The notes under the pieces: model-generated
Seen by the model: the letters and a program-made list of their open reading frames with translations, nothing else
The model's database searches: none
Told to the model about the DNA's origin: nothing
NCBI GenBank assembly: GCA_007571275.1
Contig: RKRS01000032.1
Coordinates: forward strand, 1-5,304
From: Dehalococcoidia bacterium
Lineage (GTDB): Bacteria > Chloroflexota > Dehalococcoidia > Bin125
Reading direction: 5' to 3'
DNA length: 5,304 nucleotides
Made by a program: the position numbers and the translations under genes
Shown here: positions 1 through 5,304 of the stretch, in pieces
Layout: every line of letters begins with the position of its first letter
Numbering within the stretch: position 1 is the first letter of the stretch

Positions 1-864
1 CCGCCGCCCGATGAATTCGCGATCGCGCCAGCGGCCGGGCTGCCGGTCATATTCCGGCTTGTCCAGATCATCGCAGCCGAGGACTCCCTTGAGGTTCTGC
101 CAGAAGTTGTCCGTGATGACGGCGATGACGATGAATCCGTCAGCGCAGGCGAAGGTGTCGTAGGGGACATGCACGAAGTGGGAGTTGCCGATCGGCCAGG
201 GGTCCTCGCCGGAGAGGAAGCGCATGGTCGCCATGTAGTTGAGCATCGAGATCTGCCCGTCGAGCATGGAGATGTCCACTTCCTGGCCCTGGCCGCTGCG
301 TTCGCGTTCGTAGAGGGCCGCGAGGATGCCCATCACGCCGAACATGCCGCCGCCCAGGTCGCCGATGGGAATGCCGGCGCGCACGGGATGCTCCTTGTCC
401 GGCCCCGTGATGGACATGCCGCCGCCGGTGGCCTGGGCGACCTGATCGAAGGCCGGGCGCCGGTGGCCGGGACCGTTCAAGCCGAATCCGGTGACCGCGC
501 AGGCGATGATGCGGGGATTGACGGCGGCCAGCGATGCGTAGTCGGCGCCCAGGCGTTCGAGCACGCCCGGAGCGAAGTTGCTGATGACGATGTCGGAAAC
601 GCCCACCAGTCGGTAGAAGAGCTTTTGTCCGCGCGCTTTCTTCAGGTCGATGGCGATGCTTTTCTTGTTGCGGTTAAGGGTGAGGAAGTACGCGCCCATG
701 CCGTCGATGGAGTAGCGCGGATCGTTGGCGAGCAACCGCCGCGTGCCTTCTCCGCCGAGCGGCTCCACCTTGATGGTTTCGGCGCCCAGGTCGGCCAGGA
801 TCTGGCCAGTCAGCATGCCGCGCTGGTCGGTCAAGTCCAACACGCGATACGGCGTCAACAACAT
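1..864 (-). CDS. Class III (CaiB/BaiF family) CoA-transferase, 3' end missing
   Basis: Enzymes of this family move CoA between carboxylic acids in the cytosol through an aspartyl-CoA thioester intermediate. The minus strand is open from an ATG at 864 to the window edge, giving 288 of the usual 380-410 or so residues. Visible family blocks are LADLGAETIKVEP (about residues 23-35), LNRNKKSIAIDL (63-74), DIVISNFAPGVLERLGADY (91-109) and IPIGDLGGGMFG (165-176). Against formyl-CoA transferase, Asp169 in IPIGDLGGG aligns with the catalytic aspartate. The N-terminal AGP loop common in the family is replaced by RGMLTG. The start is supported by GAGGGAG (874-880), nine bases upstream. The gene lies 95 nt downstream of the DSD1-like gene on the same strand, so co-transcription is likely. 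The family is certain; the acyl substrate is not, because paralogues act on formate, oxalate, carnitine, succinate, mesaconate and others. Confidence 0.93.
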   Translation of the reverse strand, partial: MLLTPYRVLDLTDQRGMLTGQILADLGAETIKVEPLGGEGTRRLLANDPRYSIDGMGAYFLTLNRNKKSIAIDLKKARGQKLFYRLVGVSDIVISNFAPGVLERLGADYASLAAVNPRIIACAVTGFGLNGPGHRRPAFDQVAQATGGGMSITGPDKEHPVRAGIPIGDLGGGMFGVMGILAALYERERSGQGQEVDISMLDGQISMLNYMATMRFLSGEDPWPIGNSHFVHVPYDTFACADGFIVIAVITDNFWQNLKGVLGCDDLDKPEYDRQPGRWRDREFIGRR

Positions 865-873
865 CGGTCAGCG

Positions 874-880
874 CTCCCTC
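874..880 (-). promoter_or_regulatory. Ribosome binding site of the CoA-transferase gene
   Basis: The minus strand reads GAGGGAG, ending nine bases before the ATG at 864. It is a good Shine-Dalgarno match and fixes this ATG as the start; the conserved N-terminal strand (PYRVLDLTD) begins directly after it. Confidence 0.65.
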
Positions 881-896
881 CCGCTCAGCAATCGAA

Positions 897-931
897 GGGT
901 ATCGCAAGCCTCGCGCGTTCAGCCGATACCC
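897..931. repeat. Inverted repeat GGGTATCG / CGATACCC between two co-directional genes
   Basis: The arms GGGTATCG (897-904) and CGATACCC (924-931) are perfectly complementary over 8 bp and separated by 19 nt. The repeat sits inside the 95-nt gap between the DSD1-like gene (stop at 960-962) and the CoA-transferase start at 864. Neither side has a T-tract, so it does not look like a classical intrinsic terminator. It could be a regulator operator, or a stem-loop in the joint mRNA that tunes stability or expression of the second gene. The structure is seen directly; the role is inference. Confidence 0.45.
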
Positions 932-959
932 GATTCCTCGACGGCTGTCTGACTGCGTC

Positions 960-2030
960 TTACTGCAATGCGCCGGCGCCGCTGATCGCCCATGCTTCTT
1001 CGACAACGCCGGCGCGGTGCGCGTACAGCGTGCGATGGAGCAGGACCGTGCTGTCCGAGTAATGCGGGATCAGTTCGACCCGATCGCCAATTCGCAGTGG
1101 CTCCCCGCCATCCCGCGAGAGATGCGTGTGCTCGGCGCTCAATCCGACGCATTGCCAACCCTGCGGTTTGACGACGGACGGTAAACCGGTATGGCGGCCG
1201 GTCGCTTTCCAGCCGGCGTCGCCGGCGGCTCGCCCGGCGTCGGTTGCCGAGACGATCTGGCAGATCAGGCTGAGCGCCTGACGGTGTCCTTCAACACCCA
1301 TCTGTTCGTACGTGAGGTCCATGAGCGCAGCGCCGCCGGCCTGGAGTTCGGTCAGTGCGCCTTGCGAGAGCACGTAGCGATAGTTGCCGCTGCCGCCGCC
1401 TGAGCGTACGCCGATCGCATACCCATCCGCCGTGCATCGCTCATACGCCTGAGCGATGATCGCAGCCGACGCAGCCGTCTCGCGTTCCTTCTCCGCATCG
1501 GGCAAGTGCATCACGTGACCCTCATAGCCCATCAGTCCGCGTAGCTGGACACCGGGCAAGTCGGCGATCAGCGCACACAGCGATGGCGCTTCCGCTGGGC
1601 TGACGCCGCAACGGTGCAGATTGACATCGATGTCGACCAGCAGATCAATCGTCACGCCAGCTGCGTCGGCGGCTGCGGAAATCTCGCGGATATTGGCAGG
1701 GTCGTCAACCGCTACGCACAGTTTCGCCAGGCGCGCCACGTCGATCAGCCGCGCCACTTTCTGCGCGCCGACTACCTCATTGGCGATCAGGATGTCGCCG
1801 ACGCCGGCTTCGGCCATGACCAGCGCTTCTGACGCCTTGGCGCAGGTAATCCCAACCGCGCCGGCCTCGATCAGCCGGAGCGCCATCGACGGCGCTTTAC
1901 ACGCCTTCACATGCGGCCGCCAGGCGATCCCCGCGTCGGCTGATCGATTCGCCATCAATCGTGCGTTGTGTTCCAGGGCATCGATATCCACCAGCAGGGC
2001 AGGCGTCTCCAACTCCCAGATGTAGGTCAT
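960..2030 (-). CDS. PLP-dependent D-threonine aldolase / D-serine dehydratase-like (DSD1 family) enzyme
   Basis: Complete 356-residue cytosolic fold-type III PLP enzyme with an alanine-racemase-like N-terminal barrel. Family members cleave or dehydrate D-3-hydroxy amino acids such as D-threonine, D-serine or 3-hydroxyaspartate. The opening LETPALLVDIDAL (residues 7-19) and WRPHVKACK (37-45) are typical, and Lys42 is the expected PLP Schiff-base lysine. GYEGHVM (168-174) and RSGGGSGNYRY (209-219), the phosphate-binding loop, follow. The C-terminal domain carries PHYSDST (322-328) where aldolases and dehydratases usually have a metal-binding His-x-Asp or His-x-Cys, so the metal site may differ. 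The ATG at 2030 is preceded by a weak GAGAG (2037-2041) six bases upstream; the stop is TAA. It is probably the first gene of an operon with the CoA-transferase and is divergent from the hydrolase. The family is secure; the exact reaction is not. Confidence 0.92.
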   Translation of the reverse strand: MTYIWELETPALLVDIDALEHNARLMANRSADAGIAWRPHVKACKAPSMALRLIEAGAVGITCAKASEALVMAEAGVGDILIANEVVGAQKVARLIDVARLAKLCVAVDDPANIREISAAADAAGVTIDLLVDIDVNLHRCGVSPAEAPSLCALIADLPGVQLRGLMGYEGHVMHLPDAEKERETAASAAIIAQAYERCTADGYAIGVRSGGGSGNYRYVLSQGALTELQAGGAALMDLTYEQMGVEGHRQALSLICQIVSATDAGRAAGDAGWKATGRHTGLPSVVKPQGWQCVGLSAEHTHLSRDGGEPLRIGDRVELIPHYSDSTVLLHRTLYAHRAGVVEEAWAISGAGALQ

Positions 2031-2079
2031 AGCATGCTCTCAATCTGCAGCCACTGGAATCCTAACGAAACGCCGCCCT
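2031..2079. promoter_or_regulatory. Compact divergent intergenic region between the DSD1-like and hydrolase genes
   Basis: Only 49 nt separate the two divergent start codons, so promoters for both directions must lie here or extend into the coding sequences. It holds an 8-bp palindrome AGCATGCT (2031-2038) directly before the DSD1-like ATG, and a CTGCAG palindrome (2045-2050). On the minus strand TAGGAT (2059-2064) is a 4-of-6 match to a -10 box, but no convincing -35 is visible. The hydrolase start has no clear Shine-Dalgarno, which would fit a very short or absent leader. A promoter function is inferred from the gene arrangement only. Confidence 0.4.
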
Positions 2080-2811
2080 ATGCCCTTCACTGACATCAAC
2101 GGTCTACAGCTGTTCTACCACGAGCAGGGCCCCGATGACCCGAATGCGCCGACAATCGTCTTCGTGCATGGCACGCAGGGCAATGCCTCGCTGTGGGCCG
2201 ATCTGATCGGCGCGCTGTCCGACCGCTTCCGTTGCGCGGCGCTCAACCATCGGGGTCGACCGCCCTCGGAATCGCCCGATGATCCGTCTGCGTACAGCAT
2301 TGAGCAGTTTGCCGATGATCAGGCTGCGTTCATCGAGCAGCGCGGCTACCGCGAGATCACGATGATGGGCTGGTCGCTAGGGGTGCGCACCACGTTGGCC
2401 TATCTGCATCGACACGGATCAGATCGGGTGGCGCAGGCGATCCTCGTCGGCGGGCCGCCCTCGCCCAACTTTGGCGGTCAACCATTGACGCCGCCGAACC
2501 AGGAAGCGCCGCCGCGTGAGGTCTGGGGTCAGCAGTTCCACTCCTCGACTGAGGCCTGCTGGGAAGGCTCACAGGCCTCGCGGGCGAGCTGCGATCTGGA
2601 GTTCGTGTTGCCTGAGATCGACATCCCGGTCGGGATCTTTCATGGTCGCCACGACCCGATCGCCCCACACGCGGCGGCTGAGTTTATGGCCCGTGAGATT
2701 CCCGATGCGAGGCTGGTCACATTCGAGGAGTCAGGCCACGCGCCGCCATTCTCTGAGCCACAGCGCTTCATCGAAGAAACCGTCGCGTTCATCAAACGCG
2801 GTAACACCTGA
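2080..2811 (+). CDS. Alpha/beta hydrolase with a serine nucleophile and a short cap
   Basis: Complete 243-residue alpha/beta-hydrolase-fold protein, probably cytosolic, with no signal peptide or membrane segment. FVHGTQG (28-34) is the oxyanion-hole loop. GWSLG (97-101) is the nucleophile elbow with Ser99. FHGRHDPIAP (187-196) supplies the acid Asp192, and ESGHAPPF (217-224) supplies the catalytic His220. The serine nucleophile argues against a haloalkane or fluoroacetate dehalogenase, which use aspartate. The segment between GGPP (124-127) and the strand at 182 is only about 55 residues and must form the whole cap; the protein is shorter than the 260-300 residues usual for this group. The common RGxGxS segment reads NHRGRPPSES (56-65). 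Substrate unknown: an esterase, lactonase or C-C bond hydrolase are all possible. It is divergent from the DSD1-like gene and co-directional with katG, 168 nt upstream of it. No good ribosome binding site precedes the ATG, and no upstream in-frame ATG or GTG is apparent in the intergenic gap. Confidence 0.9.
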   Translation: MPFTDINGLQLFYHEQGPDDPNAPTIVFVHGTQGNASLWADLIGALSDRFRCAALNHRGRPPSESPDDPSAYSIEQFADDQAAFIEQRGYREITMMGWSLGVRTTLAYLHRHGSDRVAQAILVGGPPSPNFGGQPLTPPNQEAPPREVWGQQFHSSTEACWEGSQASRASCDLEFVLPEIDIPVGIFHGRHDPIAPHAAAEFMAREIPDARLVTFEESGHAPPFSEPQRFIEETVAFIKRGNT

Positions 2812-2823
2812 GCCATTGGACGC

Positions 2824-2849
2824 ATCGCGACGCGGCCTGTCGTCGCAAT
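2824..2849 (+). terminator. Possible stem-loop terminator after the hydrolase gene
   Basis: GCGACG (2827-2832) and CGTCGC (2841-2846) form a perfect 6-bp GC-rich stem around an 8-nt loop. After one mismatch, AT/AT pairing extends the base. It starts about a dozen bases after the hydrolase stop (2809-2811). There is no following T-run, so it may only be an mRNA 3'-end stabiliser or a weak terminator. Confidence 0.35.
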
Positions 2850-2862
2850 GCTCGGTGATAAG

Positions 2863-2897
2863 CTGACTTGGCGGCGCGACAACTGAAGCGCCGTCAG
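2863..2897. repeat. Nested inverted repeat upstream of katG
   Basis: CGGCGC (2872-2877) and GCGCCG (2888-2893) are perfectly complementary around a 10-nt loop. An alternative outer pairing, CTGAC (2863-2867) with GTCAG (2893-2897), flanks it. The element lies roughly 80-115 nt before the katG start, where a promoter or operator is expected. It could also be part of a terminator region for the hydrolase. I see no recognisable Fur, PerR or OxyR site. In GC-rich DNA a 6-bp match is not by itself strong evidence. Confidence 0.3.
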
Positions 2898-2964
2898 TAC
2901 GCCGCGAATATCAATCTGGAACACTCGGCGTTCGGCGCTCGATCAGACGCGCTCACGCGCCGCT

Positions 2965-2970
2965 GAAGGG
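2965..2970 (+). promoter_or_regulatory. Ribosome binding site of katG, supports a GTG start
   Basis: GAAGGG lies nine bases before the GTG at 2980. The spacing and the KatG-like N-terminus that follows (residues NADWWPEQVNLK) make this GTG the likely start. Just upstream, GCGC (2949-2952) and GCGC (2957-2960) could form a small hairpin, but it is too short to claim a role. Confidence 0.65.
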
Positions 2971-2979
2971 ACCGACGAC

Positions 2980-5124
2980 GTGACCACGAACGCGGACTGG
3001 TGGCCGGAGCAGGTCAACCTCAAGGCCTTGCGCCGCAATTCCCCCGCCTCCGATCCGACCGATGATGCGTACAGCTACGCTGACGCGCTGAGCACGCTCG
3101 ATGTCGATGCACTGCGGCAGGACGTCGAAGCGGTGATGACCACCTCGCAAGACTGGTGGCCGGCTGACTATGGTCACTATGGACCGCTCTTTATCCGCAT
3201 GACCTGGCACGCGGCTGGCACCTATCGGATTAGTGACGGACGCGGCGGCGGCGGCGCTGGCCAGCAGCGCTTCGCGCCGCTCAACAGTTGGCCCGACAAC
3301 GCCAACCTGGACAAGGCGCGGCGCTTGCTCTGGCCGGTCAAGCAGAAGTACGGCCGACAGATTTCCTGGTCCGATCTGCTCATCTTCGCCGGCAACTGCG
3401 CGCTCGAGTCGATGGGCTTCAAGACGTTTGGCTTCGCCTTTGGACGCCCGGATACCTGGGAAGCGGACGAAACGGACTGGGGGGTTGAGGAAGAGTGGCT
3501 GGGTGACCAGCGCCACGATGCCGATGGCGTGCTCGATGAGCAATTCGGCGCGGACCACATGGGCTTGATCTACGTCAATCCCGAGGGACCCAATGGCGAG
3601 CCCAACCCGCTTGCCGCGGCCGGGTACATCCGTCGGACCTTCAGCCGCATGGCGATGAACGACGAGGAGACGGTTGCGCTGATCGTCGGCGGACACACCT
3701 TCGGCAAAGCGCACGGCGCCGCGCCTGAAGCGCATGTTGGTCCGGAGCCGGAAGGCGCGAGTCTGGAGCAGCAGGGATTCGGCTGGCGCAACAGCCACGC
3801 CTCCGGCGCCGGAGTGGACACGATCACGAGCGGCATCGAGGGCGCCTGGACCGATCAGCCGACCCAGTGGGACAATGGATTCCTCGAGAACCTCTTCCAG
3901 CACGAATGGGAGCTGATCAAGAGCCCGGCCGGGAAGTGGCAGTACGCGCCCAGGGATGCGGCGGCGGTCGCGACCGTGCCTGATGCGCACGATCCGCGCC
4001 AGCGCCACGCGCCGATGATGTTGACCACCGATCTCGCGCTGCGCGAAGACCCGCTCTATGCGCCGATCGCGCAGCGCTTCTACGAAGACCCGAGCCAGCT
4101 CGAGGATGCGTTCGCCCGCGCCTGGTTCAAACTGCTCCACCGCGACATGGGGCCGCGCAGCCGCTATCTCGGCCCACTGACGCCGTCCGAGCCGTTGCTC
4201 TGGCAGGACCCCGTCCCCGAGCTTGACCACGCGCTCATTGAGGACGCAGAAATCGCTTCACTCAAGGCGACCGTGCTTGACTCCGGGCTGTCAGGCTCGC
4301 AACTCGTGGCGACCGCCTGGGCCTCGGCGGCGTCATTCCGCGGCACCGACAAACGCGGCGGCGCGAATGGCGCTCGGGTTCGCCTCGATCCACAGCGCCA
4401 TTGGGAGGTCAACGACCCGTCCGAGCTGAGCAGCGTGATCGAGACGCTGGAGGGCATCCAGACAACATTCAACGCCTCGCGTAGCGACGACAAGCGCGTC
4501 TCGCTCGCTGACCTGATCGTCCTGGCGGGCTGCGCTGCGGTCGAGCAGGCCGCCCGCGAGGCTGGTTACGACCTGGCCGTCCCATTCACGCCGGGTCGCA
4601 CCGACGCATCCGAGGAATGGACCGACGCGGAATCGTTCGCGGTACTCGAACCGCTCGCCGATGGCTTCCGCAACTACCGTCGCGCGTCGCTGCCGGCCTG
4701 GAAGCAGCGCAGCGCTGAAGCGCTTCTGATCGAGCGCGCCGAGCTGCTCACGCTCAGCCCGCCCGAGATGACGGTGCTGGTCGGTGGTATGCGCGTCCTG
4801 GACGCGAACGCCGGTCGCTCGGCGCACGGCGTCCTCACCGACCGCCCGGGCGTGTTGAGTAACGAATTCTTCGTCAATCTGCTCGACCCGCATACCGAGT
4901 GGAGCGCGACCTCTGATGACGCCGATGTGTTCGCAGGACGTGATCGGCAGAGCGGCGACCAGAAGTGGACGGCGACTCGGGTCGACCTCGTCTTCGGGTT
5001 CCACTCCGAGCTCCGCGCGTTGGCGGAGGTCTATGGATCGGACGACGCCGAGGCCAAGTTCGTCCGCGACTTCATCGCGGCCTGGAACAAGGTGATGAAC
5101 CTCGACCGCTTCGATCTGGCCTGA
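2980..5124 (+). CDS. katG: Catalase-peroxidase (KatG)
   Basis: Complete 714-residue bifunctional haem enzyme that breaks down hydrogen peroxide (catalase) and oxidises small donors (peroxidase). It is cytosolic, and family members are dimers or tetramers. The N-terminal domain (about 1-400) binds haem; the C-terminal domain (about 420-714) is the degenerate, haem-free duplicate. The distal pocket RMTWH (73-77) gives Arg73, Trp76 and His77. The Met-Tyr-Trp cofactor is complete: Trp76, Tyr198 in GLIYVNPEGPNG and Met224 in FSRMAMND. The proximal haem ligand is His239 in GGHTFGKAHG, with Trp290 and Asp351 as partners. Arg388 in HRDMGP matches the mobile arginine needed for catalase activity, and Ser284 matches mycobacterial Ser315. 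The length is close to other KatGs (about 726-740). It starts at GTG with a good Shine-Dalgarno and ends at TGA. It stands as a single gene, with no regulator (furA, oxyR) beside it in the window. Confidence is very high. Confidence 0.98.
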   Translation: MTTNADWWPEQVNLKALRRNSPASDPTDDAYSYADALSTLDVDALRQDVEAVMTTSQDWWPADYGHYGPLFIRMTWHAAGTYRISDGRGGGGAGQQRFAPLNSWPDNANLDKARRLLWPVKQKYGRQISWSDLLIFAGNCALESMGFKTFGFAFGRPDTWEADETDWGVEEEWLGDQRHDADGVLDEQFGADHMGLIYVNPEGPNGEPNPLAAAGYIRRTFSRMAMNDEETVALIVGGHTFGKAHGAAPEAHVGPEPEGASLEQQGFGWRNSHASGAGVDTITSGIEGAWTDQPTQWDNGFLENLFQHEWELIKSPAGKWQYAPRDAAAVATVPDAHDPRQRHAPMMLTTDLALREDPLYAPIAQRFYEDPSQLEDAFARAWFKLLHRDMGPRSRYLGPLTPSEPLLWQDPVPELDHALIEDAEIASLKATVLDSGLSGSQLVATAWASAASFRGTDKRGGANGARVRLDPQRHWEVNDPSELSSVIETLEGIQTTFNASRSDDKRVSLADLIVLAGCAAVEQAAREAGYDLAVPFTPGRTDASEEWTDAESFAVLEPLADGFRNYRRASLPAWKQRSAEALLIERAELLTLSPPEMTVLVGGMRVLDANAGRSAHGVLTDRPGVLSNEFFVNLLDPHTEWSATSDDADVFAGRDRQSGDQKWTATRVDLVFGFHSELRALAEVYGSDDAEAKFVRDFIAAWNKVMNLDRFDLA

Positions 5125-5143
5125 GCGCTGTTCAGCGCGTCAG
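5121..5143. terminator. Stem-loop between convergent katG and rhodanese genes
   Basis: CTGAGCGCTG (5121-5130) and CAGCGC-g-TCAG (5133-5143) form a ten-base-pair stem with a two-nucleotide apex and one bulged G at 5139. The 5' arm includes the katG stop codon TGA (5122-5124). The stem is followed by no T-run on either strand. Its place between convergent genes suggests a bidirectional transcription end for katG and the sulfurtransferase gene, but without a U-tract the mechanism is uncertain. Confidence 0.5.
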
Positions 5144-5166
5144 GAACACCCAGCGCCTCCGCCGGA

Positions 5167-5304
5167 TCAATCCACTTCCAGCGGGCGCGATGGATCTGCG
5201 GCGTACTCCGACATCGAGGCGTCATACACCGCGACGTTGTCGTAGCCCAGCAGTGAGAGCACGAGCGCGTCGTTCGAGGCGGCGATGCCGCCGCCGCAGT
5301 AGGT
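5167..5304 (-). CDS. Rhodanese-type sulfurtransferase, C-terminal fragment (5' part outside the window)
   Basis: The minus strand is open from the right edge to a TGA at 5167-5169, showing the last 45 residues. The fragment begins TYCGGGIAAS, the active-site loop of a rhodanese domain. The Cys (third visible residue) would carry the persulfide. It continues with LLGYDNVAVYDASMSEY and ends PSRPLEVD, matching the end of the second domain of thiosulfate or 3-mercaptopyruvate sulfurtransferases (compare the SseA type CGSGVTA loop followed by a YDG-WSEW segment). The loop CGGGIA is nearer to the mercaptopyruvate type (CGSGVT) than to classical rhodanese (CRKGVT), but this does not settle the donor. 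The gene is convergent with katG, with 42 nt between the stop codons. The family is likely; whether it has two domains cannot be seen here. Confidence 0.82.
   Translation of the reverse strand, partial: TYCGGGIAASNDALVLSLLGYDNVAVYDASMSEYAADPSRPLEVD

Noticed and set aside
674..1006. Minus-strand 110-codon frame overlapping the CoA-transferase start
   Set aside because: It is in a different frame from the conserved CoA-transferase sequence and reads through the intergenic gap; the product is Arg-rich and featureless.
169..1062. Long plus-strand open frame of 297 codons opposite the CoA-transferase
   Set aside because: It is antisense to a clear CaiB/BaiF frame, has low-complexity Ala/Gly/His-rich composition and no recognisable motif. 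It also runs into the DSD1-like gene.
2909..2914. TATCAA as a katG -10 box
   Set aside because: Only a 4-of-6 match, with no acceptable -35 sequence at the right distance.
3241..3258. GGC-rich run in katG
   Set aside because: It encodes the glycine-rich loop after the distal histidine segment (DGRGGGGAG), normal for KatG, and is not a separate repeat element.
2953..4230. Long minus-strand open frame of 425 codons opposite katG
   Set aside because: It is a shadow of the GC-rich katG codons. It is Arg/Val/Gly-rich without domains, while the plus-strand frame is unmistakably KatG.
4333..5004. Minus-strand open frame of 223 codons opposite the KatG C-terminal domain
   Set aside because: Antisense shadow; no family resemblance and no ribosome binding site considered convincing.
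5031..5225. Minus-strand 64-codon frame across the katG end
   Set aside because: It conflicts with the rhodanese frame that ends at 5167 and shows no motif.

Overview
This is a GC-rich bacterial chromosomal window, densely coded and without introns. It has Shine-Dalgarno sites, one GTG start and short intergenic gaps. No rRNA, tRNA, mobile element, CRISPR array or phage gene is visible. The composition and gene types would suit a free-living aerobic bacterium, for example Chloroflexota or Actinomycetota, but nothing here fixes the taxon and that remains a guess.

Layout from left to right. (1) Positions 1-864, minus strand: the first 288 codons of a class III (CaiB/BaiF) CoA-transferase, cut off by the left edge. 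(2) Positions 960-2030, minus strand: a complete 356-residue PLP-dependent enzyme of the D-threonine aldolase / D-serine dehydratase-like (DSD1) family. It lies 95 nt upstream of the CoA-transferase on the same strand, so the two probably form an operon. The gap between them holds a perfect 8-bp inverted repeat. (3) Positions 2080-2811, plus strand: a 243-residue serine alpha/beta hydrolase, divergent from the DSD1-like gene across only 49 nt. (4) Positions 2812-2979: a 168-nt non-coding stretch with two potential stem-loops and the katG ribosome binding site. (5) Positions 2980-5124, plus strand: a complete catalase-peroxidase KatG with all expected haem-pocket residues. (6) Positions 5121-5143: a stem-loop that begins at the katG stop region. 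(7) Positions 5167-5304, minus strand: the last 45 codons of a two-domain rhodanese-type sulfurtransferase, convergent with katG.

The CoA-transferase, the DSD1-like enzyme and perhaps the hydrolase look like a small catabolic group acting on a carboxylic or hydroxy-amino acid. The substrates cannot be read from the sequence. KatG (peroxide removal) and the sulfurtransferase (sulfur transfer) are housekeeping or stress functions with no evident link to that group. I do not see a convincing undescribed system. The points most worth a second look are the altered metal-site motif in the DSD1-like enzyme, the short cap of the hydrolase, and the intergenic inverted repeats.
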